Source of the DNA: Variovorax sp. OK212
Lineage (GTDB): Bacteria > Pseudomonadota > Gammaproteobacteria > Burkholderiales > Burkholderiaceae_C
Length of the DNA: 56,498 nt
Direction of reading: 5' to 3'
Assembly: GCF_900112425.1 (NCBI RefSeq)
Contig: NZ_FOLP01000034.1
Location: forward strand, 1-56,498
This document shows, piece by piece, positions 25,028 through 33,430 of the stretch. Position numbers and translations under genes: made by a program. The first letter of the stretch is position 1, and every line of letters begins with the position of its first letter. Below the pieces are notes generated by a model. The model had not been told where the DNA came from. It ran no database searches and saw only the letters and a program-made list of their open reading frames with translations.

Positions 25028-26607
25028 GCCTCTGCACTCCGGCCCTTCATCGCGAAGATGCCTTGCGGGCGCTTCTGGATGAAGATGATGATGAAAACAA
25101 GCACCGCGATCTTCGCGAGCACCGCGCCCGCCCAGCCTTCGATGAACTTGTTGAGAATGCCCAGCCCCAGCGCCGCGTACACGGTGCCCGCGAGCTGGCC
25201 CACGCCGCCCATCACGACCACCATGAAGCTGTCGACGATGTAGCTCTGTCCCAGGTCGGGGCCGACGTTGCCGATCTGGCTCAGCGCGCAACCCGCGAGG
25301 CCCGCGATGCCGGAGCCGAGCGCGAAGGCATAGGTGTCGATGCGCGCGGTGTTCACGCCCATGCACGAAGCAATCGGCCGGTTCTGCGTGACGCCGCGCA
25401 CGAACAGGCCCAGCCGCGTGCGGCCGATGAGCCAGCCCATGGCCAGCAGCACCAGCACCGCGAACACGATGATGCCGATGCGGTTCCACGGCAGCGTGAC
25501 ATTGCTCAGCATGGTGAAGCCGCCGCTCATCCAGCCGGGGTTTTCCACGCCGACGTTCTGCGCGCCGAAGATCGAGCGCACCAGTTGCTGCAGCATCAGG
25601 CTGATGCCCCAGGTGGCGAGCAGCGTCTCGAGCGGGCGGCCGTACAGGAAGCGGATGACGCCGCGCTCGAGCACGGCGCCGACCAGCGCCGACGCCAGGA
25701 ACGACACGGGAATGGCGGCGACCAGGTACCAGCCGAACATCGACTCGGGAAAGTACCTCTGGAAGACGCCCTGCATCACGTAGGTGGCGTAAGCGCCGAT
25801 CATCATCAGCTCGCCGTGCGCCATGTTGATGACGCCCATCAGCCCGTAGGTGATGGCCAGGCCGAGCGCGGCCAGCAGCAGCACCGAGCCCAGGCTGATG
25901 CCGCTGAACACGGCGTTGATGCGGTCGCCCCAGACCAGCGCGCCGTCGATGCTGGCAACCGAGGCGACGATGGCCGCCTTCACGTCGGCATCGGTCTCGT
26001 CGGCCAGCCGCTGGTTGAGCAGCAGCTTGGTGTCGGGGTTGCGGTTGTTGCCCAGTTCCCTGGCTGCCGTCAGGCGCTTGGCCTTGTCGGCGCTCGTGAG
26101 CATGCTGGCGGCGCGCACCAGTTCGAGCTGCGCCTTGATCTTCGGGTTGGTCTCGGCGGCCAGCGCCTTCTCGACCATGGGCACGCGCGATTCGTCGGGC
26201 TCCTTGAAGAGCGCCTGCGCGGCTTCGGCGCGCACCGCGTCGTCCTTGCTGGTGAGCTTGAGCGCGGCCTGCGCGGCATCGAGCGCGCCGCGCATGAGGT
26301 TGTTGTTGACGACGTCTTCGGCGGTGTCGGGCACTTTCAGCTCGGCGCCGGAAACGGGGTCGAAGCCCTTGTCGTCCTTCATCACGAAGACCTTGTCATC
26401 GGCGTACTTGACCGCGTCGTCGGACATGGCCTGGATGAAGGCGGCGGTCTTGTCGTCGGCCGTGAGCACGGCCTTGTTGAGCGCGGCGATGCGGGCTTCG
26501 GACTCGCCGGAGGCGATGGCCCGGGCTTCGTCGGCGGTCAGCGCGTGGGCGGCCGATGCCATGAGCAGCATGGCGGCGAGGGCGCAGTGAAGGGTTCGTC
26601 GAAGCAT
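25024..26607 (-). CDS. urtB: Urea ABC transporter permease UrtB
   Basis: A 527-residue LivH-type permease. As usual for UrtB it has a signal peptide (about 1-22) and a long helical N-terminal domain (about 23-230) before the permease core, which begins around VFSGISLGSVLLLAALGLAITYGLMGVINMAHGE. The N-terminal domain contains HEAT-like alanine/lysine helices. It works with UrtC. A 159-base spacer with two GC hairpins separates it from urtA and could adjust the urtA:urtB expression ratio. Confidence 0.94.
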   Translation of the reverse strand: MLRRTLHCALAAMLLMASAAHALTADEARAIASGESEARIAALNKAVLTADDKTAAFIQAMSDDAVKYADDKVFVMKDDKGFDPVSGAELKVPDTAEDVVNNNLMRGALDAAQAALKLTSKDDAVRAEAAQALFKEPDESRVPMVEKALAAETNPKIKAQLELVRAASMLTSADKAKRLTAARELGNNRNPDTKLLLNQRLADETDADVKAAIVASVASIDGALVWGDRINAVFSGISLGSVLLLAALGLAITYGLMGVINMAHGELMMIGAYATYVMQGVFQRYFPESMFGWYLVAAIPVSFLASALVGAVLERGVIRFLYGRPLETLLATWGISLMLQQLVRSIFGAQNVGVENPGWMSGGFTMLSNVTLPWNRIGIIVFAVLVLLAMGWLIGRTRLGLFVRGVTQNRPIASCMGVNTARIDTYAFALGSGIAGLAGCALSQIGNVGPDLGQSYIVDSFMVVVMGGVGQLAGTVYAALGLGILNKFIEGWAGAVLAKIAVLVFIIIFIQKRPQGIFAMKGRSAEA

Positions 26608-26625
26608 GGTGAGATTCGTGTTGCC

Positions 26626-26740
26626 CCCTCTCCCCCGGGGGAGAGGGTTGGGGTGAGGGCCGGCGGCCGTCCAGCAAACACGGCGGCCATATCGACCGCC
26701 GTTGCCCCCTCACCCCAGCCCTTTCCCCAAGGGGAGAGGG
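26626..26740. repeat. Two opposed GC hairpins between urtA and urtB
   Basis: CCCTCTCCCCC/GGGGGAGAGGG (26626-26647) is a perfect 22-base palindrome followed by TTGGGGTGAGGG. About 55 bases on, the same element appears in the opposite orientation: CCCTCACCCCAG, then CCCTTTCCCC-AA-GGGGAGAGGG with one mismatch. The unit resembles the one at 15191-15220. It may act as an attenuator or mRNA stabiliser inside the operon. Confidence 0.75.
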
Positions 26741-26766
26741 AGCAAGAGGGAGAGGATTTCCGAGAG

Positions 26767-28035
26767 TTACATCGACTTGCCAGCAGGCTGATCCGGCTTC
26801 TTGTCGTTGCCTTCGATGTACGGGCTCCACGGCTTGGCCTTCACCGGGCCCGGCGTCTTCCACACCACGTTGAACTGGCCGTCGGCCTTGATCTCGCCGA
26901 TGAACACGCTCTTGTGCAGGTGGTGGTTCTTCTCGTCCATCTTCGACACGATGCCCGAGGGCGCCGTGAAGGTCTGGCCGGCCATGGCGGCGATCACCTT
27001 GTCGGTGTCGGTCGACTTGGCCTTCTCCACGGCCTGCTTCCACATGTGGATGCCGATCCAGGTGGCTTCCATCGGGTCGTTGGTGAGCGGCTTGTCCTTG
27101 TGGCCGGCGATGTTCTTCGCCTTGGCGTAGTCGCTCCACTGCTTGATGAAGGCCGTGTTGGTCGGGTTCTTGATCGACATGAAGTAGTTCCATGCGGCCA
27201 GGTGGCCCACCAGCGGCTTGGTGTCCACGCCGCGCAGTTCTTCCTCGCCCACCGAGAAGGCGACAACCGGCACGTCCTTGGCCTTCAGGCCGGCGTTGCC
27301 CAGTTCCTTGTAGAAGGGCACGTTGGAGTCGCCGTTGATGGTCGACACCACGGCGGTCTTGCCGCCGGCCGAGAACTTCTTGATGTCGGCGACGATGGTC
27401 TGGTAGTCGCTGTGGCCGAAGGGGGTGTACTTCTCGTCGATGTCGGTGTCCTTCACGCCCTTGCTCTTCAGGTAGGCGCGCAGGATCTTGTTGGTGGTGC
27501 GGGGGTACACGTAGTCGGTGCCCAGCAGCACCCAGCGCTTGGCGCCGCCGCCTTCCTTGCTCATCAGGTAGTCGACGGCCGGAATGGCTTGCTGGTTGGG
27601 TGCGGCGCCCGTGTAGAACACGTTCTTGGAGAGCTCTTCACCTTCGTACTGCACGGGATAGAACAGCAGGCCGTTCATTTCCTCGACCACCGGCAGCACC
27701 GACTTGCGCGACACCGAGGTCCAGCAGCCGAAGATCACCGAGACCTTGTCCTGGCCGAGCAGCTGCTTGGTCTTCTCGGCGAACAGGGGCCAGTTGGAGG
27801 CCGGGTCGACGATCACGGGCTCAAGCTGCTTGCCCAGCACGCCGCCCTTCTTGTTGATGTCTTCGATGGCCATGAGCACCGTGTCCTTCAACACGGTTTC
27901 CGAGATGGCCATCGTGCCCGACAGGGAGTGCAGCACGCCGACCTTGATGGTGTCGGCGGCGAATGCGGGGGCAGCAGAAATGCTGGCCAGCGCGACAGCG
28001 GCGGTGAGCGCCTTGAGTGTGAAACGACGTTGCAT
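26767..28035 (-). CDS. urtA: Urea ABC transporter substrate-binding protein UrtA
   Basis: A 422-residue periplasmic binding protein. The signal peptide ends at APAFAADT, and the mature protein begins IKVGVLHSLSGTMAISE, a UrtA/AmiC-type start. FGCWTSVSRKSVLPVVEE and FYPVQYEGEE are typical of UrtA. It captures urea (or short amides) for UrtBC. The ATG at 28035 has AGGAG at 28041-28045; a TTG at 28107 would add residues before the signal peptide and is rejected. An NtrC-like site lies about 75 bases upstream. Confidence 0.95.
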   Translation of the reverse strand: MQRRFTLKALTAAVALASISAAPAFAADTIKVGVLHSLSGTMAISETVLKDTVLMAIEDINKKGGVLGKQLEPVIVDPASNWPLFAEKTKQLLGQDKVSVIFGCWTSVSRKSVLPVVEEMNGLLFYPVQYEGEELSKNVFYTGAAPNQQAIPAVDYLMSKEGGGAKRWVLLGTDYVYPRTTNKILRAYLKSKGVKDTDIDEKYTPFGHSDYQTIVADIKKFSAGGKTAVVSTINGDSNVPFYKELGNAGLKAKDVPVVAFSVGEEELRGVDTKPLVGHLAAWNYFMSIKNPTNTAFIKQWSDYAKAKNIAGHKDKPLTNDPMEATWIGIHMWKQAVEKAKSTDTDKVIAAMAGQTFTAPSGIVSKMDEKNHHLHKSVFIGEIKADGQFNVVWKTPGPVKAKPWSPYIEGNDKKPDQPAGKSM

Positions 28036-28069
28036 GTGGACTCCTGCTCCGGGGTGGGTTGAACGGGGT

Positions 28070-28088
28070 CGCCAGCGTCTGGCTGGCG
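28070..28088. promoter_or_regulatory. 19-base dyad in the urtA leader or promoter
   Basis: CGCCAGC-GTCTG-GCTGGCG is a perfect 7-base inverted repeat 35 bases upstream of urtA. It could be a regulator site or an RNA hairpin in the leader. Confidence 0.35.
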
Positions 28089-28108
28089 TGGGGAGGAGTC
28101 TGCGCAAC

Positions 28109-28123
28109 GCACCAGAAAGGTGA
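28109..28123. promoter_or_regulatory. NtrC-like site upstream of urtA
   Basis: GCACC-AGAAA-GGTGA matches the NtrC pattern GCACC-N5-GGTGC at nine of ten arm positions. Nitrogen control of urea uptake is established in other bacteria. I see no convincing sigma-54 promoter (GG-N10-GC) between it and urtA. Confidence 0.4.
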
Positions 28124-28164
28124 AATACGCCGGGTGGCGTACACGGAAGGTACTCAGCGGAACT

Positions 28165-28806
28165 TCACGGCGTGCCCGCGCGCCGGCACATGTCTTCGAG
28201 GAAACCCGGCTCGAGCTCGTCGTTGTTGACCCTGGCGCCCTTCGCCCAGGTGCAGGCGGGCGCGAAGTCTTCCTTCAGGTAGTGGACGAACGCCATCTGG
28301 GCGCGGGCGTTGCGCGCGGTGAACGACACCTTGAGCGCCGTGTCCAGTTGCGCCAGGCTGTCGTCGAGCCGCTTCTGCGTCCACAGGAAACGGCCGTAGT
28401 CCACATGGGCCTCGGCGGCGACGCCCGGCCTGGACGTGGCGAGGCGGAAATACCGCTCCACCTCGGCCGGCGCGCCACCGCGCATGGACGTGACGAGGGC
28501 GAAGCCGTGGTACGCGTCCCCGTTCTCGGGGTCGAGCAGCCAGGCCTGGTTGAAGCGCGACATGGCTGTGCCGAGATCGCGGCGCGCCCAATAGCCCCAG
28601 CCCGCCTTGACCGCATGCCTGGACGCGTCGGCGCGCGAGAGCCCCTGCTTTTCGATGCCGGCAACGAATTTGTCGTCCGCGCTCTGCAACGCCGCGGCCT
28701 TCTCGGTGTCGCCGTACATCGGTTGCTGGTTGATCGGCAGCGCGTCGGCGCAGGCCGCGCCCACGGTGAGCAGCAGCGCGGCTGCCAGGGTCGCAAGACG
28801 TTGCAT
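28165..28806 (-). CDS. Secreted TPR-like protein, unknown function
   Basis: A 213-residue protein with a signal peptide (about 1-21, ending ACADALP). The remainder is alpha-helical and resembles tetratricopeptide repeats, for example ARRDLGTAMSRFNQAWLLDPENGDAYHGFALV and LDDSLAQLDTALKVSF. A pair of cysteines, C184 and C206, lies near the C-terminus and may form a disulfide. The ribosome site AGGAGG is clear. It is upstream of urtA on the same strand, but the NtrC-like site between them suggests separate units. Role unknown. Confidence 0.8.
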   Translation of the reverse strand: MQRLATLAAALLLTVGAACADALPINQQPMYGDTEKAAALQSADDKFVAGIEKQGLSRADASRHAVKAGWGYWARRDLGTAMSRFNQAWLLDPENGDAYHGFALVTSMRGGAPAEVERYFRLATSRPGVAAEAHVDYGRFLWTQKRLDDSLAQLDTALKVSFTARNARAQMAFVHYLKEDFAPACTWAKGARVNNDELEPGFLEDMCRRAGTP

Positions 28807-28934
28807 TCGAAGTCCCTCCTGATGGTTCTTGTGTAGGAACCGCGCAGGCTAGTGAGCGCGCGCAGCCGAGGGCCGGCCAATCAGGAAAGGATCGCTATTC
28901 GATACCCAAAGCACACCCTGGCGCGACGCCAGCA

Positions 28935-29246
28935 TCAGACGGGGTACTTTTTTGCGTTGAGAACCATCTTGCTTGTCGCCGCCTCGACCACGTCGATGCC
29001 GAGCTTGTCGGCCAGCTGGAGCAGGTAGAGGAACACGTCGGCGATCTCGGTGCCGATCTCGGCGCGCTTGTCGGCCGGCAGCGCGCGGCTCTGCGCCTCG
29101 GTGAGCCACTGGAAGTGCTCGAGCAGCTCGGCGGCCTCGACCGAGAGCGCCGAGGCGAGGTTCTTGGGGGAGTGGAACTGCTCCCAGTTGCGGGCCTGGG
29201 CGAAGTCGCGCAGGGCTTGAGTGAGCGAAGTCAGATCGGATTCCAT
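28935..29246 (-). CDS. MazG-type nucleotide pyrophosphohydrolase
   Basis: A 103-residue all-alpha pyrophosphohydrolase of the dCTPase/MazG-like group. The metal-binding motif is split as VEAAELLEHFQW and EIGTEIADVFLYLLQLADKLG, supplying the EExxE...ExxD acidic set. It hydrolyses non-canonical or excess NTPs to NMP and PPi (house cleaning). The ATG at 29246 is chosen because the conserved fold starts directly after it; the ribosome site is weak. Confidence 0.9.
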   Translation of the reverse strand: MESDLTSLTQALRDFAQARNWEQFHSPKNLASALSVEAAELLEHFQWLTEAQSRALPADKRAEIGTEIADVFLYLLQLADKLGIDVVEAATSKMVLNAKKYPV

Positions 29247-29401
29247 GGCATAGCTGTCGTTGGGGCGGCGAGTGTGGCACGGCCTTGTGGAAGAAGCCCG
29301 ATCTGGGCATGCCCATGCCCAGATTGGGCAAGTCGTCAGGCTTGGACTGGCGCCGGCCGGCGGCCACGCCAATGGCGCAACGCGACGACCAGCGCCGACC
29401 C

Positions 29402-29557
29402 GGCAACATGCTCGGCCAGGGCAATGCGGCCTTGGACGCGATCGCCGGCGCGGTGAGCTGTGCGTCGGAGGCGGCGTTCAGCAAGGCCTTCAAGCGCGAG
29501 AAATGCATGGCGCCCGTTGCGTGGCGGGCCGCCGCGCGCGACGGCGTCGCGGCATAG
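29402..29557 (+). pseudogene. C-terminal remnant of an AraC-family regulator
   Basis: The frame ending at the TAG 29555-29557 encodes AALDAIAGAVSCASEAAFSKAFKREK and MAPVAWR, unmistakably the second helix-turn-helix of AraC regulators (normal form VGYxSEAAFSKAFKREFGxxPGxWR). Only about 50 codons are left and nothing before them matches the first HTH or a sensor domain. Key positions have drifted (Cys for Tyr, a missing Phe-Gly). This is a decayed gene tail between mazG-like and esterase genes. Confidence 0.7.
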
Positions 29558-29575
29558 CGCCCCGTCTTCGGTTCC

Positions 29576-30619
29576 TCAGGCCTTGGCCGCCGCCTTGAAC
29601 TGCGTGCTGGCGAAGGCCCATGCCATGCGTGTGGCGTCAGGGCCCTCGGGGTCGCTGAACAGCAGCTTGGCCGCGCCGCCGCTCCACGAGTGCCCGAGCC
29701 CCGCGATTTCGCACAGCGTGACCAGCGTGCGGCCCTTGCGCTTGAAGTCGGTCACCTGCATCGCGCGGCGCTTGCCGCGCTGCATGGCACGCGGCATGCC
29801 GGGCCGCGCGCCGAGGGCCGTGGCCCACACGGCCGCGCTGCTGACGGCGTTGCTCGGCGCCACCACGGCATCGGCGTCGCCGTGCAGAACCAGCATCGGC
29901 GGCAAGGTGGCGAAGACGGCCGCGGCGCCCATCGCCTTGCCGACCGCGGTGGTGGGCATGGGCGGCACGTTCTTGCCGCGCATGGCGCCGAGCGCGGTGG
30001 CCGACGACTTGGCCGCGCCGGGCGCCACGCCCGAATGCATGACGACGGCACGAAAGCGGTTCGGGTAGCGCGTGGCCAGCAGCGCCGCCATGCTGGCACC
30101 GGCCGACAGCCCCGCCACCGCCACGCGGTCGCGGTCGACGGGGTACAGCATGCAGGCCTGATCGACCGCGGCCATCAGCGTCGCGGCCTCGGCGTCGGCC
30201 TTGCCGGAGCGGCGCTCGTACCAGTTCCAGCAGCCCTGGGGGTGGGCGAGCCTGTCCTGCTCGGGGTAGAGCACCAGGAAGCGCTGGCGCACGGCCAGCG
30301 CGTTCATGCGCGTGCTGGCCGCAAAGTCGCGCCCGGTCTGGCCGCAGCCGTGCAGCATGACCATGAGCGGCAGCTTCTCGCCGGGCGCGAGTTGCAGGTC
30401 GGCCGGGCGGAACAGGTGATAGCCCCGCGCGCCGCCGGCACCCACGGCCATGCCGCTGAGCCAGTCGCCCTTGCCGGGCGGCGGCTTGAGCCGCTTGGCC
30501 GCGGCGCGCTGCACCTGGCCTGCGATGCGCTTGCTGTTGCTCAGCGTGACCTTGGTCAGCGCGCGCAGGTTGCGCTGGTACGCGCGGGCGAATACGGAAG
30601 CGGTGGAACGACGGGCCAT
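29576..30619 (-). CDS. PHB-depolymerase-family esterase
   Basis: A 347-residue alpha/beta hydrolase of the Esterase_PHB / LpqC family. The oxyanion region is MVMLHGCGQTGRDFA, the nucleophile elbow is AGLSAGASMAALLA, and the late His is in LGHSWSGG. It hydrolyses polyhydroxyalkanoate oligomers, feruloyl or acetyl esters in related proteins. No classical signal peptide is seen; the N-terminus is basic (MARRSTASVFARAYQRNLRA). It is separated from ppk2 by a hairpin. Confidence 0.88.
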   Translation of the reverse strand: MARRSTASVFARAYQRNLRALTKVTLSNSKRIAGQVQRAAAKRLKPPPGKGDWLSGMAVGAGGARGYHLFRPADLQLAPGEKLPLMVMLHGCGQTGRDFAASTRMNALAVRQRFLVLYPEQDRLAHPQGCWNWYERRSGKADAEAATLMAAVDQACMLYPVDRDRVAVAGLSAGASMAALLATRYPNRFRAVVMHSGVAPGAAKSSATALGAMRGKNVPPMPTTAVGKAMGAAAVFATLPPMLVLHGDADAVVAPSNAVSSAAVWATALGARPGMPRAMQRGKRRAMQVTDFKRKGRTLVTLCEIAGLGHSWSGGAAKLLFSDPEGPDATRMAWAFASTQFKAAAKA

Positions 30620-30667
30620 GGCGCAGTTTGAAGGCAAAGCGCCGGGCGGCCTAACGACAAAGCAGCA

Positions 30668-30690
30668 GAACGGCGGCAAGCCCGCCGTTC
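30668..30690 (-). terminator. Hairpin after ppk2, probable weak terminator
   Basis: GAACGGCGG-N5-CCGCCGTTC is a perfect 9-base stem 6 bases beyond the ppk2 stop, followed on the minus strand by CTGCTGCTTTG rather than a long U tract. Confidence 0.45.
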
Positions 30691-30696
30691 GCGGCC

Positions 30697-31626
30697 TCAG
30701 TAGATTTCCGGAACGATCATGCTGGCCGGCACCGGCTGGCGCAGGTAGTCGGCATGGCGCTCGCGCTCGGGCAGCGCGATCGGCGGGTGCGGCACCTCGT
30801 TGTAGGGCATCTGGCCCAGCAGGTGGCTGATGCAGTTCAGGCGCGCCTTCTTCTTGTCGACGGCCTGCACCACCCACCACGGCGCCTCGGGGATGTGGGT
30901 GCGCTCGAGCATGATTTCCTTCGCCTTGGTGTATTCCTCCCAGCGGCGGCGGCTCTCGAGGTCCATGGGGCTGAGCTTCCACTGCTTCAGCGGGTCGTGG
31001 ATGCGGCCCAGGAAGCGCATGTGCTGCTCGTCGTCGGTGATGGAGAACCAGTACTTGATGAGCTTGATGCCCGAGCGCACGAGCATCTTCTCGAACTCGG
31101 GCACGGTGCGGAAGAACTCCTCGTACTCGTCGTCGGTACAGAAGCCCATCACGCGCTCGACGCCGGCGCGGTTGTACCAGCTGCGGTCGAACAGCACCAT
31201 CTCGCCGGCCGCCGGCAGGTGCGCGGCATAGCGCTGGAAGTACCACTGCGTGCGTTCGCGGTCGTTGGGCGCGGGCAGCGCGGCCACGCGGGCCACGCGC
31301 GGGTTCAGCCGCTGGGTGATGCGCTTGATGACGCCGCCCTTGCCGGCCGCGTCGCGGCCTTCGAAAAGAATGACGACCTTCTGCTTGCTGTGCTGCACCC
31401 AGTCCTGCAGCTTGACCAGTTCGCCCTGCAGGCGGAACAGTTCCTTGAAATACGCCTGGCGCGCCGCCTTTTCGGTGGCCAGGGTGGCCGCGGTTGTCGA
31501 GGGGTCGAGTCCGTCGATGTTGCGGTCTTCGATTTCCAGCTCGAGCTCTTCGTCGTAGCTGTCGATCAGGTCGCGGGCGATGCGTTGCATCAGTTCTTCG
31601 TGGTCCGGGAGGGCGCTGTTCAGCAT
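30697..31626 (-). CDS. ppk2: Polyphosphate kinase 2 (PPK2)
   Basis: A 309-residue class I PPK2. Walker A is EGRDAAGKGG (89-98), the Walker B aspartate D147 is in LFDRSWYNRAGVERVMGFC, and the lid region is RRRWEEYTKAKEIML. It transfers phosphate between polyphosphate and nucleoside diphosphates, usually making GTP/ATP from polyP in vivo. It is divergent from the phosphate transporter gene; the shared 160-base region has a PHO-box-like sequence. An N-terminal acidic extension (about 20-50) is usual in this group. Confidence 0.95.
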   Translation of the reverse strand: MLNSALPDHEELMQRIARDLIDSYDEELELEIEDRNIDGLDPSTTAATLATEKAARQAYFKELFRLQGELVKLQDWVQHSKQKVVILFEGRDAAGKGGVIKRITQRLNPRVARVAALPAPNDRERTQWYFQRYAAHLPAAGEMVLFDRSWYNRAGVERVMGFCTDDEYEEFFRTVPEFEKMLVRSGIKLIKYWFSITDDEQHMRFLGRIHDPLKQWKLSPMDLESRRRWEEYTKAKEIMLERTHIPEAPWWVVQAVDKKKARLNCISHLLGQMPYNEVPHPPIALPERERHADYLRQPVPASMIVPEIY

Positions 31627-31728
31627 GATGGAAGGCTCGAAAGTGAAGGCGAAGAAAAAAGCATGCTGCGCCGCCCATATGACGACGGCGTGACGGACAA
31701 ACGCTCTTTTACAGGCCCCGACACAAAG

Positions 31729-31746
31729 TTGTCATATAGCCGGAAC
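31729..31746. promoter_or_regulatory. Candidate PHO box between ppk2 and pit
   Basis: TTGTCATATAGCCGGAAC matches the PhoB consensus (CTGTCATAWAWCTGTCAC) at 13 of 18 positions. The first half-site is almost perfect (TGTCATA) and the second is poor. It lies 40 bases upstream of the pit ATG, in the only regulatory region of two phosphate genes. Confidence 0.4.
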
Positions 31747-31785
31747 ACCATCCGCGGCATACCAACAGCTTAAAAAACCGCCGCC

Positions 31786-33420
31786 ATGAACACCCTCGCA
31801 GCCCCCAAAGCCGAGATGCCGCAGGCGCCCGGCGCCGCGCACCGGCCCAAGCTCGACGCCAAGCCCGGTCCGCTCACGCTGATCACCTTCGTGGGCCTGT
31901 TGGCCGCGGGGCTGCTGTTCACCGCATGGAGCCTGGTCGGCGATGTCAGCTCCTCGGGCGCGCCCACCAACACGTGGGTGCCCTACATCCTGCTGGGCGT
32001 GGCGCTGCTGATTGCGCTGGGCTTCGAGTTCGTCAACGGCTTCCACGACACGGCCAACGCGGTGGCCACCGTCATCTACACGCACTCGCTGCCGCCCAAC
32101 TTCGCGGTGGTGTGGTCGGGCTTCTTCAACTTCCTGGGCGTGCTGGTCTCCAGCGGCGCGGTGGCCTTCGGCATCATCGCGCTGCTGCCGGTGGAGCTGA
32201 TCCTGCAGGTGGGTTCGGGCGCGGGCTTCGCGATGGTGTTCGCGCTGCTGATCGCCGCCATCATCTGGAACCTGGGGACGTGGTGGCTGGGGCTGCCGGC
32301 GTCGTCGTCGCACACGCTGATCGGCTCGATCATCGGCGTGGGCGTGGCGAATGCGCTGATGCATGGCCGCGACGGCACCAGCGGTGTCGACTGGGCGCAG
32401 GCCACCAAGGTGGGCTACTCGCTGCTGCTGTCGCCGATGGTCGGCTTCGGCTGCGCGGCCCTGCTGCTGCTGGCGCTGCGCGCCTTCGTGAAGAACCGCG
32501 CGCTGTATGAGGAACCCAAGGGCAGCGAGCCGCCGCCGCTGTGGATCCGCGGCCTGCTGATCCTGACGTGCACGGGCGTGTCGTTCGCGCACGGTTCCAA
32601 CGACGGCCAGAAGGGCATGGGCCTGATCATGCTGATCCTGGTGGGCACGGTGCCCATGGCCTATGCGCTGAACCGCGCGATGCCCGCCGACGAAACCGTC
32701 AAGTTCGTGGCCGTGGCCGAGATGGCGCAGAACGCGCTGACCCGCAGCGTGCCCACGTCGCTGCCCGCCCTGCAGCCTGACGCCGTGCGCGACACGCTCT
32801 CCACCTATGTGCGCACCCGCGAGTTCACCCCCGCCGTGGTGCCCGCGCTGGCCGCCACGGCCGGCAGCATCGGCGAGCAGGTGCGCAAGCACGGCTCGCT
32901 GGCCGCGGTGCCGGCGGAATCCGTGGCCAACGTGCGCAACGACATGTACCTGGCTTCCGAGGCCATTCGCCACCTCGACAAGAGCGGCGCCGCCAAGTTC
33001 GACGCCGACACCAGGATGCGCGTGGGCGCCTTCCGCGAAGAGCTGGACAGCGCCACGCGCTTCATCCCGATGTGGGTCAAGGTGGCGGTGGCCATTGCGC
33101 TGGGCCTGGGCACCATGATCGGCTGGAAGCGCATCGTGGTCACCGTGGGCGAGAAGATCGGCAAGACGCACCTGAGCTACGCGCAGGGCGCCTCGGCCGA
33201 GGTGGTGGCCATGATCACCATCGGCGCGGCCGACATGTACGGCCTGCCGGTGTCGACCACGCACGTGCTGTCTTCCGGCGTGGCCGGCACCATGACGGCC
33301 AGCGGCTCGGGGCTGCAGATGTCCACGCTGCGCAACCTCGCGCTGGCCTGGGTGCTGACGCTGCCGGTGGCCATGCTGCTGTCGGGCTCGCTCTACTGGC
33401 TTTTCACCCGCATTTTCTGA
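31786..33420 (+). CDS. pit: Low-affinity inorganic phosphate transporter (Pit family)
   Basis: A 544-residue PiT permease. The two family repeats appear as GFEFVNGFHDTANAVATVIYT and VSFAHGSNDGQKGMGLIMLI, with the late GLPVSTTHVLSSGVAG; about 10 TM segments in all. It imports phosphate (as metal-phosphate) by proton symport. A central soluble region of about 150 residues (about 300-425) is present. It is followed 10 bases later by a CorA-family gene. The divergent ppk2 gene suggests joint handling of phosphate uptake and polyP use. Confidence 0.94.
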   Translation: MNTLAAPKAEMPQAPGAAHRPKLDAKPGPLTLITFVGLLAAGLLFTAWSLVGDVSSSGAPTNTWVPYILLGVALLIALGFEFVNGFHDTANAVATVIYTHSLPPNFAVVWSGFFNFLGVLVSSGAVAFGIIALLPVELILQVGSGAGFAMVFALLIAAIIWNLGTWWLGLPASSSHTLIGSIIGVGVANALMHGRDGTSGVDWAQATKVGYSLLLSPMVGFGCAALLLLALRAFVKNRALYEEPKGSEPPPLWIRGLLILTCTGVSFAHGSNDGQKGMGLIMLILVGTVPMAYALNRAMPADETVKFVAVAEMAQNALTRSVPTSLPALQPDAVRDTLSTYVRTREFTPAVVPALAATAGSIGEQVRKHGSLAAVPAESVANVRNDMYLASEAIRHLDKSGAAKFDADTRMRVGAFREELDSATRFIPMWVKVAVAIALGLGTMIGWKRIVVTVGEKIGKTHLSYAQGASAEVVAMITIGAADMYGLPVSTTHVLSSGVAGTMTASGSGLQMSTLRNLALAWVLTLPVAMLLSGSLYWLFTRIF

Positions 33421-33430
33421 ATCACGCACC

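Noticed and set aside
28105..28107. TTG start for urtA giving a longer N-terminus
   Set aside because: It would add an arginine-rich stretch before a normal signal peptide and overlap the likely promoter. The ATG at 28035 has AGGAG.
28036..28110. Sigma-54 promoter for urtA
   Set aside because: The best candidate, TGGCGACCCCGTTCAA, lacks the essential GC at -12.
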